Below, one piece after another: positions 12,147 through 22,219 of a DNA stretch of 64,000 nucleotides. The position numbers and the translations under genes are program-made. This DNA comes from Nymphaea colorata (taxonomy: Eukaryota; Streptophyta; Magnoliopsida; Nymphaeales; Nymphaeaceae). The stretch is from contig NC_045141.1 of the NCBI RefSeq assembly GCF_008831285.2, positions 10,278,106 to 10,342,105 on the forward strand. Direction: 5' to 3'. The notes beneath the pieces were generated by a model, which saw nothing but the letters and a program-made list of their open reading frames with translations, was not told where the DNA came from and ran no database searches. Within the stretch, counting starts at the first letter, position 1, and every line of letters starts with the position of its first letter.

Positions 12147-13130
12147 ATGAGACTCGAGTCGCTGGCCCATGAACCTGGGTTTACTCGACTTCTTCTAGAT
12201 CGAAGTAGGCCTGGGCTCCGGGCCGGGTCGCCGGCGGGTATCCGGTACCTGGCCTGGATGGGCCTGGGTCCGGTAACGATTTGCACTCGTCTGGCTCTCA
12301 CCCATTGCGTCTGGCCTGGCCCAACATTAAAATGGGCCGGGTCCCAGTTAGAAGTTGGGGCCCGTTAAGGCCCGATAGCCATTAGGTCGAAATAACTTGA
12401 CTTGAGTCTTTCCTTTTTCATTTGAAAGGGACATATCTGCTGCCTGCGCTGCATTGCCTGTCCGATCCACCGACCACCGTCGCTTCCATCGCACTGCTGG
12501 TCTACACTGTCACCATCGTCGCACTGCTGGTTCGTCACAGTCGACCTCCTGTCAACCACCGACGCACCTCATGGCAGATAAGATCTAACATGCTTTGGAG
12601 GGGGCACTCTTCGTTGCGGCAGGTAAGATCAGCCCCAAACCCCATCCGGCAGTTTTCGTTTCCTTCTGCTCAATCCATCCCCATCATAAGCCAAACGAGA
12701 GAGAGGGATTCCTAATTCATATCTGAAGATTTCTGGGGCACAAGGGACACTGCCACATTGCAGTAGGTTTGGCAGGGGGAAGTCAATGTATGGCAGCAGC
12801 CTCCATCATCAGACGCAGAAGCACATGAGACCCATGGAGCAGCATCCTCCTCCTCCACTGCCTCAGGGACCTTGGAGCTCCCCCCAGTTCCAGTGTCATC
12901 GGTCGCACCCTCCTCCTCTTCCCTATCATCATTATCTTCACCATCAGCAGCAGCATCTTCTGTAACCTCCCCAGCGCCAATGGATTCTGCCTCCTGACCA
13001 CCCGTAGATGCAGTTTGCACACCCCTCATCCGCCTCCTCCACCGACGGGGCTGTCCCACTATGGTATCGCCCGGCCCGTTAATAGTTGGGCCGGGTAGCG
13101 GGCCGACCCGATTCAAATACTCCATGCTGC
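12147..13130. other. GC-rich block, unassigned (possible transposon or gene fragment)
   Basis: GC content rises sharply. The left part (12200-12390) consists of GGGCCGGGT and GGCCTGGGC words; related GGCCGGGT words recur at 13065-13110 in opposite orientation, suggesting element borders. The minus-strand frame 12712-13125 (137 codons) has an acidic middle (about residues 60-75, Glu/Asp run) but no recognised domain. No target duplication was found around the block. Confidence 0.25.
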
Positions 13131-14260
13131 CAAAAACCTGCCAGGATGCTTCCCCCAGTAAATCAATCCCTCTTCTACAACTCTGATCGATGGAACCTTG
13201 TTTTCCCCATATTTTATTTTCTAAGCAGAATTAATCACACCTACTTTTCCCTTCTTTAAGTAGTGATTTTGTACCCATTTACTTTTTCCATTAATCCGAA
13301 TTCATTGATGGCTTTTTTCTTTTTATTTGAAGGTAAATGATGAAAATGGCGTAGGCAATTGAAGATTCTGAATTCTGGGGAGCTTGAAAGATTATTTTGA
13401 TTCTGTGTTGTTCTATAGAATGACATGGTTCATATTTGCTTTCACTGAATTTTTGCTACATTTAAAATGTTGATTATTCTTTCTTTTTCTTGAAACTGAA
13501 CTGAAAGTTTGCTTATTCGTATTTGTATCGATCGATCTGGTCTTCATGCTTTTTGGCCTCCTTTCAAAGTGGCCAGAACTCAAGCTTCCTTTTACCTAAC
13601 ATAGAACATCTGGCACAGGGTTTTTTGTTTGGCTTCTTAAGTTATTTGGACATTCAAGGGTTGTTTGTTAACAAAAAAAGTTTATAATTGTTATATGAAT
13701 ATGCTAAAAACGGGGTAAATTGATAAAACACTTTAATAAGTGTTTCAAGAATCTACCCCAATCTTTATGATATATTCATGAAACAGTTACAAAATGTTTC
13801 CTGTTCAATTCAGCAATTCAAGTCTACAGCAATCTATGAAGTTCCTCTTCTCATGTATCTATGGTTGGTTAGATTTTCTAACTAAAATTTACATATATAA
13901 GATTTCTTTTCTATGTGATAGAAGGTGTAATGCACTAAATGTAAAAGCAAAAAAGTTCTTTGCAGTTGTTGATAATGATAAAGAATTTACTTTTCACTAT
14001 TTCTTCATGTTCAACTATAATGAGTTGCAAAACAAAAAGGTACTAGTTTTGTAAAATTTGAAGCTGGGATTGGTTGTAGGGAGATGCTATTGTCACTCAT
14101 TTATAAAGAAAACTTGGAAACGGGCCTCCTTTTGTATTCTTAATCAAATAACATCCTTATTCTATTAGATTTTCCATCGATTCTCTTATGGATAGGAACC
14201 ACAAACTTTTTTCTAGCACATAAACAACAGCCACCGTATTTATTCTCCAATAAATTCTAG
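13130..14260. other. AT-rich intergenic DNA, nothing recognised
   Basis: Only short frames; the 86-codon plus-strand frame at 13794-14054 is Phe/Lys/Asn-rich and typical of AT-rich non-coding DNA. Confidence 0.5.
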
Positions 14261-14261
14261 A

Positions 14262-14418
14262 TGAAAGAGGTCGAATTGTAGTTTCAAAATTTTAACGTGG
14301 GTAAAAATATAAATTTTTCAAAAATTTTATATAGGATACTTTTTTTTTTAAAATTTGCATATATATATTTTTTTTGAAGGGGGGCCTCGGCCCTTTCCAG
14401 CTCCCTGGCTCCTGCCCT
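14262..14418. repeat. GGGGCAGAG-family repeat, copy 4 (diverged)
   Basis: Same core as copies 2 and 3 (GTAGTTTCAAAATTTTAAC, then a GGGGGGCC run) and a right end CTCCCTGGCTCCTGCCC. The left GC-rich end is lost or mutated. Confidence 0.45.
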
Positions 14419-14419
14419 A

Positions 14420-15740
14420 CTATTCATAAAGAATCTATTTTATTTGTCACTGCAGGTTGAAACTAATAGCTTTGTATGTTCAAGGAATAAATGCAATTGA
14501 AAAGCATTAGTGGCACATATTTAATATACTAGTCTATGACAACTAGAAAACACCACTACTGATCGTGAGACACACCACATGCCATCTATATTTGATGGCA
14601 GATCAAAAGTGCCACTAAAGATTTTACAATGGCACATATTTATGTCATCATTGATATTGTATGCAACCCAAGAATGCCGCAAAAGACCTTTCACTATTTC
14701 CAGCAATAGTGTGCTTATGTATGCGAATCTACATAAAAGTTGGCAAAATATTTAGACCACTTGGATAAAGAATAAAAGCTAGATCCATTAAAATACATTA
14801 TTCAAATATGCTTTTACAAATCTAACCTGGTAGATATGATATTAAGAGTGATTTTATGAGAAATATATATTAAGTTGATCATTTTTTATTTTAATAATGT
14901 TTTCTTCGAATAAAGAATGAACGGCTCTTATAACATCAAAAGTTTAACTGTAGAAAGTTCAAATTTTGTATAAAAATAACTTTAACTAAAACATGTTTTA
15001 CATTAAATTAAATTAGTATTTAGAAACAGATTAAGAGGTTCACATTGGTTTAAAACACTTTTTATCACTAATTTAAGTAGTCTATATTCTATCCCTTAAT
15101 GCTCAGCCGATGACCCACGTTCTTTTCTTCTTTCTTTTTCTTTTTCTTTTTTTTTAGTCACAGTCGATAGCGTTGCTGTGGTCTAGCATCTGTAGGGGGA
15201 GGCTGCTGTCATGCCTGTCACAGCCGTTGAGGAGAAGGCGATGGTGGTTATGGACTCCCACAATTGGTGTTGTTTTTTTCATCATTTGACAAAACAAAGG
15301 GGCTGTCGCCTCCCTGGCGCAGGGATTTCACTGGCAGCAAGCATGTCAGGGCAGTAGTAGGTCACCTCTTGGGGTACACAACTGGTTCCATTGCCTCAAT
15401 TTTTTGTTTAATGAAGAAATAATAAACGAAGGGAGGGAGGTCACCTGCCCCCTCACCACTGAAGCCTGTTGCTAGCGAGTTCCCCATCCAGCATCAAGCT
15501 TCCTCCCCATCCAGCATCAAGCTTCATTTTCGTTTACATTTTTTGTTTTAAGAAAAAACCATGAATAGTTGAAAGCAGTCGATTTCCAACGCAAATCAGC
15601 TGAGGTGTAGGGTCCCTCCCTTTTAATACGAAAAAATAACAAATGAATGAAGATATCGTAAAGAAACCAGAAAAGACATGAGGAAACCTGGCAGCCTACA
15701 GAAGGCAAAACAAAAAAAAATAAAAACTTTTAAGACCACC
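14420..15740. other. Intergenic DNA with a short direct repeat
   Basis: AT-rich to 15120, then a moderately GC-rich piece (15140-15480). A 23 bp unit containing CCCCATCCAGCATCAAGCTT occurs twice in tandem at 15481-15526. No gene is supported. Confidence 0.45.
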
Positions 15741-15743
15741 ACC

Positions 15744-16133
15744 TTATAGAATTTTCCTGAATGGGGAAAAGAAGCATATCAATGTCCTCACCACTAGGAT
15801 TGTAATCCTTGAAACAACCTTTCTTTCCAAACCCCATCCCAGGAATGCTCCCATACCTTCTATTCTACCATGGCCAACTGTCTTTTTCAGCTTATTCCTC
15901 CACACAATAGGTGCTGCGATAAAACAAACCCTTAGGCCTCGAGACAAAAATTGATTAAAGACAACTCCCAAAAATTCCTCTGCAGACCAGGCAAGACGGC
16001 TCACTGCAATGCGGAGCCCCTTTCTCCTTATCCCCAGTTCTCTAGAACACATAACAATGGCCACTTTCTGACCATCATATACACATTGGATGGCACTTTC
16101 CCTTGATCTGATTGAATACCTGTCCAAAACCAC
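15744..16133 (-). other. Unidentified 129-codon open frame
   Basis: A minus-strand frame with balanced composition (Arg, Val, Ser, Leu, several Trp), unusual for this AT-rich window. It lies directly upstream of the copia pol remnant in the opposite orientation, so it may be part of another element or a captured fragment. I recognise no motif and see no promoter or splice sites. Frames on the other strand are short here, which slightly favours real coding history. Confidence 0.25.
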
Positions 16134-16291
16134 AATCTCATCTCCCTTTTATGCTTTTGAATACACCTTGCATTTTCAGTCATCAAACTACTTCAGTCTA
16201 AAATAAATAGTGAATCTCAACCTAAAACTCTTGGAAATGAGGAGCCAACCCAATCTAATGAAAATTAACCAAATCAAGAACGAGTCCACCC

Positions 16292-17296
16292 TATGACTAC
16301 TAGATCTAAAGTGGGAACCTTCAAACCTAATCCTAAATACAATGAGTTCCATACATATTTTTTTAGGAAACACTCTCTTCCAAGAGCTCTAGTCTCCACT
16401 CTTCTTGAAGACAAAGAACCCTCAAATTTCTAAGAAGCATATGAAGATGAAAATTGGAGAAAGACCGTGCAAGAAGAATACAATGCTCTTATTCAAAACA
16501 ATACTTGGAAACTTCTTTCAAAGAAAGAAGCCAAACACATTGTAGGATGTAAATGGGAGTTCAAAATCAAGCGAAAGGTAGATGGATTATTGGAAAGATA
16601 CAAAGCTAGACTCGTCGCCAACGGGTATAGTCAAAAAGAAGGAATTGACTATACTGAAACCTTCAGCCCTGTTGTGAAGCCTACTACAATTCGGACAGTG
16701 TTGACTATTTCTATTAGTCACAAATGGAAAATACATGAGCTGGATATTCAAAATGCATTCCCACATGGATCTATTTCAAAAGAAGTTTATGTTGTTCAAC
16801 CACCCGGATTTCAAAATCATTCTTTCCCAAATCATATATGCAAGCTTGAACGTGCTTCATATGGTTTAAAACAAGCTCCCAGGGCATGCCCGTCTTAGTC
16901 TATGCCTCCAAAATCTTGGTTTTAAAGGGACTCAAACAGATTCAAAGAGAAATACTTCTATATGTTTTGGTATACGTGTATGATATGATCATAACAGGAA
17001 GCTCACCTGAATATATTCATAAAATTATTTGTCAATTCAAAAGTGAGATTGCCATTAAAGATCTGGCTGAGCTTCATTTCTTTTTGGGCATAGAAGTAAA
17101 AAGAAGTGACAATAAGCTAATATTGTCTAAAAGGAAATACATATTTGAGCTTCTCAAAAGAACAAATATGCTTGGAGCTAAGGGAGTTTCAACTCCCATG
17201 GCATGCTCCCCTACTTTATCTGCTCAAACTGGATCAAATTTTTGTGATCCAAGTCTTTATTGCAGCATTGTGGCGGTCTTCAATACTCTATTATGA
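16292..17296 (+). pseudogene. Copia pol: linker and reverse transcriptase, inactivated
   Basis: The linker word MTTRSKVGTFKPNPKY (from 16292) is typical of copia pol between integrase and RT. After a stop near 16360 and another at about 16430, the RVT_2 domain is open from 16467. It shows the YKARLVANGYSQ-type block, the LDIQNAFPHG block (family LDVxNAFLHG) and YGLKQAPRA, then a frame break at about 16896. It resumes at 16886-17296 with the palm motif reading YVYD where YVDD is usual, so one catalytic aspartate is replaced by Tyr. Even without the frame breaks the polymerase would be dead. Confidence 0.9.
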
Positions 17297-17394
17297 CTCG
17301 TCCAGAAATCTCTTATGTTGTCAACAAGATTTGTCAATACATGCATCATCCTACTAATGCCCATTAGGATGTCGTAAAGAGAATCCTAAGATAT

Positions 17395-17930
17395 TTGAAA
17401 CACACTATTGATCATGGTCTTGTTATTAGACCGAGATCAGTTCTTAATATTAATGCTTACAGTGATGCAGATTGGGCAGGATATCTTGATGAAAGATGGT
17501 CTATAGGTGGATATGTAGTGTTTATTGGATCCAGTCTAGTTTCATGGAGTGCTAAAAAGCAGCTAGTTGCCTCTTGTTTTGGAACTGAGGCAGAGTATCG
17601 ATCTATTGCCAATACTACTGCTGCAATCACGTGGTTACAATTTTTATTAAAAGAATTTTGTGTTGTTCAATCACAACCTCTCATATTATGGTGCGACAAC
17701 ATCGGCACAGCCTATCTTGCAGCTTATCCTGTGTATCATAGCCGCAACAAACCCATAGAAACTGATCTTCATTTCGTTCGAAAAAAATTGGTTAAAGGAG
17801 ATTTGAAAATTCAATACATCTCTTCCAAAGATAAGGTTGCTGATATTCTAACTAAGCCACTTAGTAAGCAACACCATTATCAAATAATTAACAAGCTCTA
17901 TCTGATTGCTGGAAAATTGAGCTTGCGGGG
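17395..17930 (+). pseudogene. Copia pol: RNase H domain
   Basis: RNase H block with YSDADWAGY (first catalytic Asp), the GTEAEYRS motif (Glu), CDNIGTAYL (Asp) and the C-terminal VADILTKPLS signature that closes copia pol proteins. The frame is open but separated from the RT part by stops around 17296-17395. It does not stop before the polypurine tract and reads on into the LTR to 18132. Confidence 0.9.
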
Positions 17931-17933
17931 GGA
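17920..17933 (+). other. Polypurine tract of the copia element
   Basis: AGCTTGCGGGGGGA immediately precedes the TG start of the right LTR. This position and composition fit the primer for plus-strand DNA synthesis. Confidence 0.75.
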
Positions 17934-17975
17934 TGCTTACAGAAATACCAAGAAGGCTCTCAAAGTAAATTACTT

Positions 17976-18095
17976 GGGAGATGAAAAATCACGTCTCTTG
18001 AGTGATGCAAAGTCATGTCTATTGGGAGATGAAAAGACACGTCTCTTGAGAGATGAAAAGTCATGTCTGTTGAACGATGAAAAGTCATGTCTCTT
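17976..18095 (+). repeat. Five 24 bp direct repeats in the LTR U3
   Basis: Units start at 17976, 18000, 18024, 18048 and 18072, with consensus GAGATGAAAAGTCATGTCTC plus TTGG. They lie 30-150 bp upstream of the LTR TATA box, where retrotransposon enhancer repeats are common. Since 24 is a multiple of three, the pol frame passes through as an 8-residue repeat. Confidence 0.85.
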
Positions 18096-18123
18096 GAGAA
18101 TTAGAGACCCCTTACGTAACTCC

Positions 18124-18135
18124 TCTATATAAAGG
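18124..18135 (+). promoter_or_regulatory. TATA box of the copia LTR
   Basis: TCTATATAAAGG sits about 190 bp into the LTR, just downstream of the 24 bp repeat array; expected at the U3/R boundary. Confidence 0.6.
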
Positions 18136-18465
18136 AGCCTCTCCACCAAAGGAACGCAAGCAAGAAATGATAGAGTAGTGTACATAGTCCTACTGGCTGA
18201 ACCACTTTAAAATTTCATGTCCCTTTAATTATTTCTTCATTTTGATTTCTTACAATTACCTCCTTCCTGCTCAATTTGTGGTGCAACTTTGACAAAACGA
18301 CACGTTAATTTGAGAACGACGCTACATAGAGAGACAGAAGGAGACACAGGAGGAAGCGGATGACAACTAGGATGGATGAATGGGCTAGTAATAATTCTCA
18401 CCATCATCAGATAACACCGCCGATGTTCATGCCTCCTGCCGGACCAATTCTACGTCTACCTCCAC

Positions 18466-18756
18466 CTACTTAGGTGGAGTACCCGCGTCTGCAGCTACTT
18501 CCAACTCCACAGAGAGGGCAGTAGGAAGTTCAGGGTCCTCTAGCCTGTTTACCGTAGGAGCGGGGTGATAGAACAACCACATGGTGAAGCCGATGAAGTC
18601 CCTCACAAGGTTTGTAATAGAATTCATGTCTTCCATCCTTTCCTTGCGGATGACTTTGACCAAAACACTCTCCCTCTCCCTGGATCTCCCTCCCGCTCTC
18701 TCTCTGTCTCTCAAATGATAACTAGACAACCAAAGCAGTAGGGAACAAACACTCAT
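18466..18756 (-). CDS. Putative small protein gene (up to 96 aa), function unknown
   Basis: Best candidate for an intact host gene. On the minus strand a TATA box lies about 100 bp upstream of the first ATG (18756), followed by a pyrimidine-rich leader typical of plant 5'UTRs. The first ~40 residues include an RDRERAGGRSRERE stretch that comes from a purine repeat. A second in-frame ATG at about 18630 sits in a better context (AGGATGG) and begins MEDMNSITNL. From there the product would be about 56 residues: a hydrophobic, aromatic-rich segment (FIGFTMWLFYHP), then a Pro/Glu-rich tail ending AGTPPK before TAG. I do not recognise the family. The hydrophobic segment might associate with a membrane. 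The downstream start looks the more natural. Confidence 0.5.
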   Translation of the reverse strand: MSVCSLLLWLSSYHLRDRERAGGRSRERESVLVKVIRKERMEDMNSITNLVRDFIGFTMWLFYHPAPTVNRLEDPELPTALSVELEVAADAGTPPK

Positions 18757-18855
18757 TGAAGGAAGGAGTTTCCTTCTCTATTACCAAAGGGACAGAGAAG
18801 GAGGGAAAGATCAAGGATGGAGGATTTGGGTGGACGGAACAGGAGGGATAAGGGA

Positions 18856-18864
18856 GTATTTATA
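18856..18864 (-). promoter_or_regulatory. TATA box of the small minus-strand gene
   Basis: Reads TATAAATAC on the minus strand, followed by a C/T-rich leader. Spacing to the first ATG (about 100 nt) suits a plant core promoter with a short 5'UTR. Confidence 0.55.
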
Positions 18865-18869
18865 AGTAA

Positions 18870-19450
18870 GTGGAGAGGGGATGGGTTTGAAAGTGAAAGA
18901 GAAGGGAAACCGATGCCTAAGCTTGGTTGGACGAGGGGCACAAACGCGTCTTTCTTTCCTTCGTCGTGTTTCTGTGGGCTTTGCTCTCGAATAGGCGGGC
19001 GATGGCAATTTTTTTTTATTGTGTTGCGGCCAACCATCTGGCCATTTTGCATTGCTCATTAATATTTTGGCTCTCTCTCCCTGATTTAGGATTCCTTTCT
19101 GTATATTTATTCCTGTAGAATCGAGACTGTTGATGAATGCCACGTTTAAAATAATTTTTCAGCTGCGGTCTTGTATTCTTCTAACGGTGTGGACGTGCAT
19201 TGCATTTGCACCTGGAAGTAAATGGGCGCGAAACCTGTCTCACCTAAAACTCGTCTCCCTCAAATATGGCCAACAAAGTGGTTTCTGTCTATAATAATGG
19301 TTTTCACTAGGAAGCCTCTGTTCTAGGGGAGAGAGGCAGGTTGCAGGTGGTGTGTCGCAGATCGAGAGGAGAGATGCGAGCAACTTGTAGGCAGTGTGCA
19401 GCAGATCTTACAGAAAGAGGCGAGCGACTATATCTCTAGACAGGATGTTC
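18870..19450. other. Intergenic DNA upstream of the small gene
   Basis: Overlapping frames on both strands (18753-19143) are not convincing: they are Ser/Pro/Leu-rich and share bases. The region may include upstream promoter sequence for the minus-strand gene. Confidence 0.35.
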
Positions 19451-19479
19451 TCTTAACCACATCCATTATTTTTTGGATG

Positions 19480-19835
19480 TTCATATATTTTGGTTCGAAT
19501 TCCGATTTCAAAACAATTGTAAAAGAAATCAATACCATATCCAAATCTGAATCCAACTTAAATCTCATTTTTAAATTCAAATTTATATTTGAATCTGCAT
19601 TTTGAATTGAATCCTAACTGCACTATAATATGTTAATAGCCGACTTTCAAAAACCTTGGACGTTGGATATCAGATTTTTAATATTTCAAATTTAATCTAA
19701 ATCCCAGTCTGATCAGATATTTATTAGAATATGAGTTTATTTCTAAATTTAATCGGATGTCATTTCTTAAATCCAGATCCAATTTGATTTCTTAATCAAA
19801 TGTTAAAATTTAGTTTCATATTTCTTTTTTTTTTA
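19480..19835. repeat. GAATCC/GGATATCC-type interspersed repeat, copy 2
   Basis: Shares ordered blocks with 11360-11700 and 63420-63790: AAATCTGAATCCAAC, ATCAGATATTTAT, GTCATTTCTTAAATCCA and GATTTCTTAATC. Confidence 0.55.
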
Positions 19836-20075
19836 GAGTAGTACAATCATACGGCGGATCAAAATTGGATTTTATGACATCCTAGCCAGAAGGAGACCTC
19901 CAAATATATTCTGTGAAGGAGGTTCTTCTTGAAATTTAATTTACTCCCTACTCGGGTATACATGCAAATCTAAATTTTTGAAATGTACATTAAACAAGCA
20001 TATGTTTGGCTGCCCTTATCAAGATCTTGAGCATTGAAACTCTTTCATTTGAGTATCTAGTCAATTTTTCACTTT

Positions 20076-20093
20076 GTCTCTCTCCCTCCCTCC

Positions 20094-20128
<35 letters not shown>

Positions 20129-20192
20129 GATAGATAGATATGTATGTGTATATATATGTGTGTGTGTGTGCGTGTGCATGTGTGTGTGTATG
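20076..20192. repeat. Compound (CT)n(TA)n(GATA)n(TG)n microsatellite
   Basis: CT-rich tract to about 20110, TA units to 20128, three GATA units, then alternating TA/TG to 20190. Minus-strand frames across it are repeat-encoded. Confidence 0.85.
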
Positions 20193-20199
20193 AGATGGT

Positions 20200-21140
20200 A
20201 GAATAAGATTCACAAAATGGGAGAGAGAACCAGAGCCATTTGTTTGCACGCCAAGGCATGTGGTTTGTGAAAATCATGACTGAAAGCCAAAATTGACGTT
20301 GAGCCACGATTGGTAGCATGTGAAAACTGGTGACGACCATGGAAATCCACAATGATGATGGAAGAAATTGGAGATGAAGATCAGAGACAATATTACCCAA
20401 CAATTAATCACTTTTAAAATCAGCTCGCACATTTTGGGAGCTTAATATTTTGGTGTTTCATGCATAAAAATTACGCATCATTACCACTAGTCAATATATG
20501 CATGCATTTTTGTTCAGACAAAAGTCTGTTGGCCAATTAATTGTGTGAGATGGCACAGCTCTACCTATTATCATCTGTGACCACCTCATTCTTATTGACA
20601 TCAAAGCACACCCAATTATTACGCCTTATGGGCAGTGAGTTCACTTTGTAATAGGGTAACTTCTTACATGTCAAATTTTTTAATCATACATGAAGAAAGT
20701 TACAAATTGAGCTTGTTTACCTATACACGCTCGTCTTCCTTGTGTAGGATTCTGAAAGACAAGATCAGACCTGTCGGCATGAGGTCTGATCATTTCTGGC
20801 ACTTTGTCAAGGAGTAATTAGACCAAGAACTATACTAAAATGTGTCATTTCCTAAATCTAAATGTCATCCAAAAACTAAGAAAGCAAACGTACCCTAATT
20901 TTGAAATCATGCATATGGTGAAATCTTAGTCGATATTAGAAATAGACTGATAAACAAGAAGAAATTAATATGAAGTTTGTTTATATCTGAATTATTATAG
21001 ATCATTACAAATCGTTGTCTTAAATTTAATATGATGCATGCCAAAGTAGGCCATATAGACCTGGAGTCCTGTCTCTAATTGGACTTGAGTGTAGTACATG
21101 GACCTAGCAAGGAAATCTAGATCTGAAACCAAAAATTGAA
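20200..21140. other. AT-rich intergenic DNA, nothing recognised
   Basis: Only short frames without domain or splice context. Confidence 0.45.
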
Positions 21141-21720
21141 ATCAAAATGTGAGAGATTTATATAATTCTGGTTTCAAATTGAATTGAAAACTATCATATC
21201 ATGATAGTGAGATTAAGAGTTTGTGATTGAAAATTTAAGGTCAGAAATCCATTAGGTCATGATCTCATATTAAATCTTTTAAAATCCAAATTTTGAGATA
21301 ATAGATTCAAATATGGTGATTACATGATTTAAAGACTGGTACTTGGGCTTGATTTTGTGGGAATTGATCCAAGGATTATGATGATTTGCTTAGAAAATCG
21401 ACTCAAGTTCCAAAACCGAGAATGCAAGGTCTAAAATCTAGGGTATGAAATTTGAAATCCATAATCCAATATCCATAGTTTGAGATTTATGATTTCGAGT
21501 CATATGTAAAATTGGATTTAAAATCCGAAGTCTGAAATTCAAGATCCAACATCTAATATCTAAAATGCAAGATCCATAATACGATATGAAATCCCTAATC
21601 TAAGATGTAAAATCCAATAATTGAGATCCAAATCCCATGTACTATAATTGGGTTTAATATCAAGGTTTAGACCAGTTATAAGCCTGATGATTTGAATCCA
21701 GTGCCATGAATTGAGACGTA
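21140..21720. repeat. AAATCC/GATCC-rich degenerate stretch
   Basis: Dense short words such as AAATCC, AAGATCC and AATCTAAAATC repeat without fixed period, an asymmetric texture like the 3760-4420 stretch. It lies upstream of a copia 3' remnant, so it may be internal or LTR sequence of that element. Confidence 0.35.
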
Positions 21721-21916
21721 AGATCCAAATAGGCTAGGGGTAGCTCGGTCAAAAGTAGGTTTAAACCTACATAGGGATAGGTTTGACTGTAGTAAACGTG
21801 TTTGATATTATTCAAATCATGTGATATATGATATAAACTTCATTCATTTCATATGAATGGGTGTCTAAAGAAATTTGACTAGACAAAAAGGTTATGGAAA
21901 TAGGTTCACAAGTGGG

Positions 21917-22000
21917 TGACTCTAAGACGGATATGAGCTAGGTCTTTGTAGACTCGATGTCTACATGACTCTAAGACGGATATGAGCTAGGTCTTTGTAG
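21917..22000 (+). repeat. 49 bp-period direct repeat (two copies)
   Basis: A 35 bp identical segment beginning TGACTCTAAGACGGATATGA occurs at 21917 and 21966. Confidence 0.85.
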
Positions 22001-22027
22001 GCTGACCCAGTGTTCCATTAGTGCCTA

Positions 22028-22216
22028 AACATATAGAAGTCGATTGCCATTATTGTGAGGGAAAAATACAAGATAGAACCGTGCTAACTTTATATGCCAG
22101 AAGTGAAAAACAACTAACCAATATTTTCACCAAGAGTCATGCGAAAGAGAAGCATCAATGAATAGCCAGCAAATTTGACAAATTGACATTTGCACAACAA
22201 CTTAAGGGGGGAACTA
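22028..22216 (+). pseudogene. Copia RNase H C-terminus and polypurine tract (remnant)
   Basis: From 22028 a single frame reads KHIEVDCHYCEGKIQ, then SEKQLTNIFTKSHAKEKHQ and a stop. This is the end of copia pol (KHIEVDxHxxREKI and LADIFTK signatures). After the stop (about 22160) the match continues, and a polypurine tract AACTTAAGGGGGGA follows at about 22199-22212. Just upstream, PVFH in another frame fits the preceding NPVFHxRTKHIE block, showing a frame break. Only this 3' sliver is visible; an LTR should start near 22213 but I could not define its end. Confidence 0.75.
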
Positions 22217-22219
22217 TAA

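Larger units (their letters stand above)
16255..18253 (+). mobile_element. Ty1/copia retrotransposon remnant, 3' half with right LTR
   Basis: Contains the integrase-RT linker (from about 16290), reverse transcriptase, RNase H, polypurine tract and right LTR in standard copia order. The 5' LTR, gag, protease and integrase core are absent, so the element is truncated at its left side. Several frame breaks make it non-functional. Confidence 0.9.
17934..18253 (+). repeat. Right LTR of the copia element (about 320 bp)
   Basis: Begins TGCTTACAG after the polypurine tract and ends at a TTCTTACA candidate end, giving TG...CA borders. It holds five 24 bp repeats (17976-18095) and a TATA box (TCTATATAAAGG, about 18124). 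No left LTR remains in the window for comparison, so the right border is an inference. Confidence 0.65.

Noticed and set aside
12205-13105. Possible hAT element bounded by TAGGCCTGGGC and GGGCCGGGTAGC words
   Set aside because: No target duplication and the ends do not pair convincingly; reported only as a GC-rich block.
18753-19143. Overlapping 99- and 110-codon minus-strand frames upstream of the small gene
   Set aside because: They share bases in different frames, cross the TATA box of the small gene and have Pro/Ser-rich low-information content.
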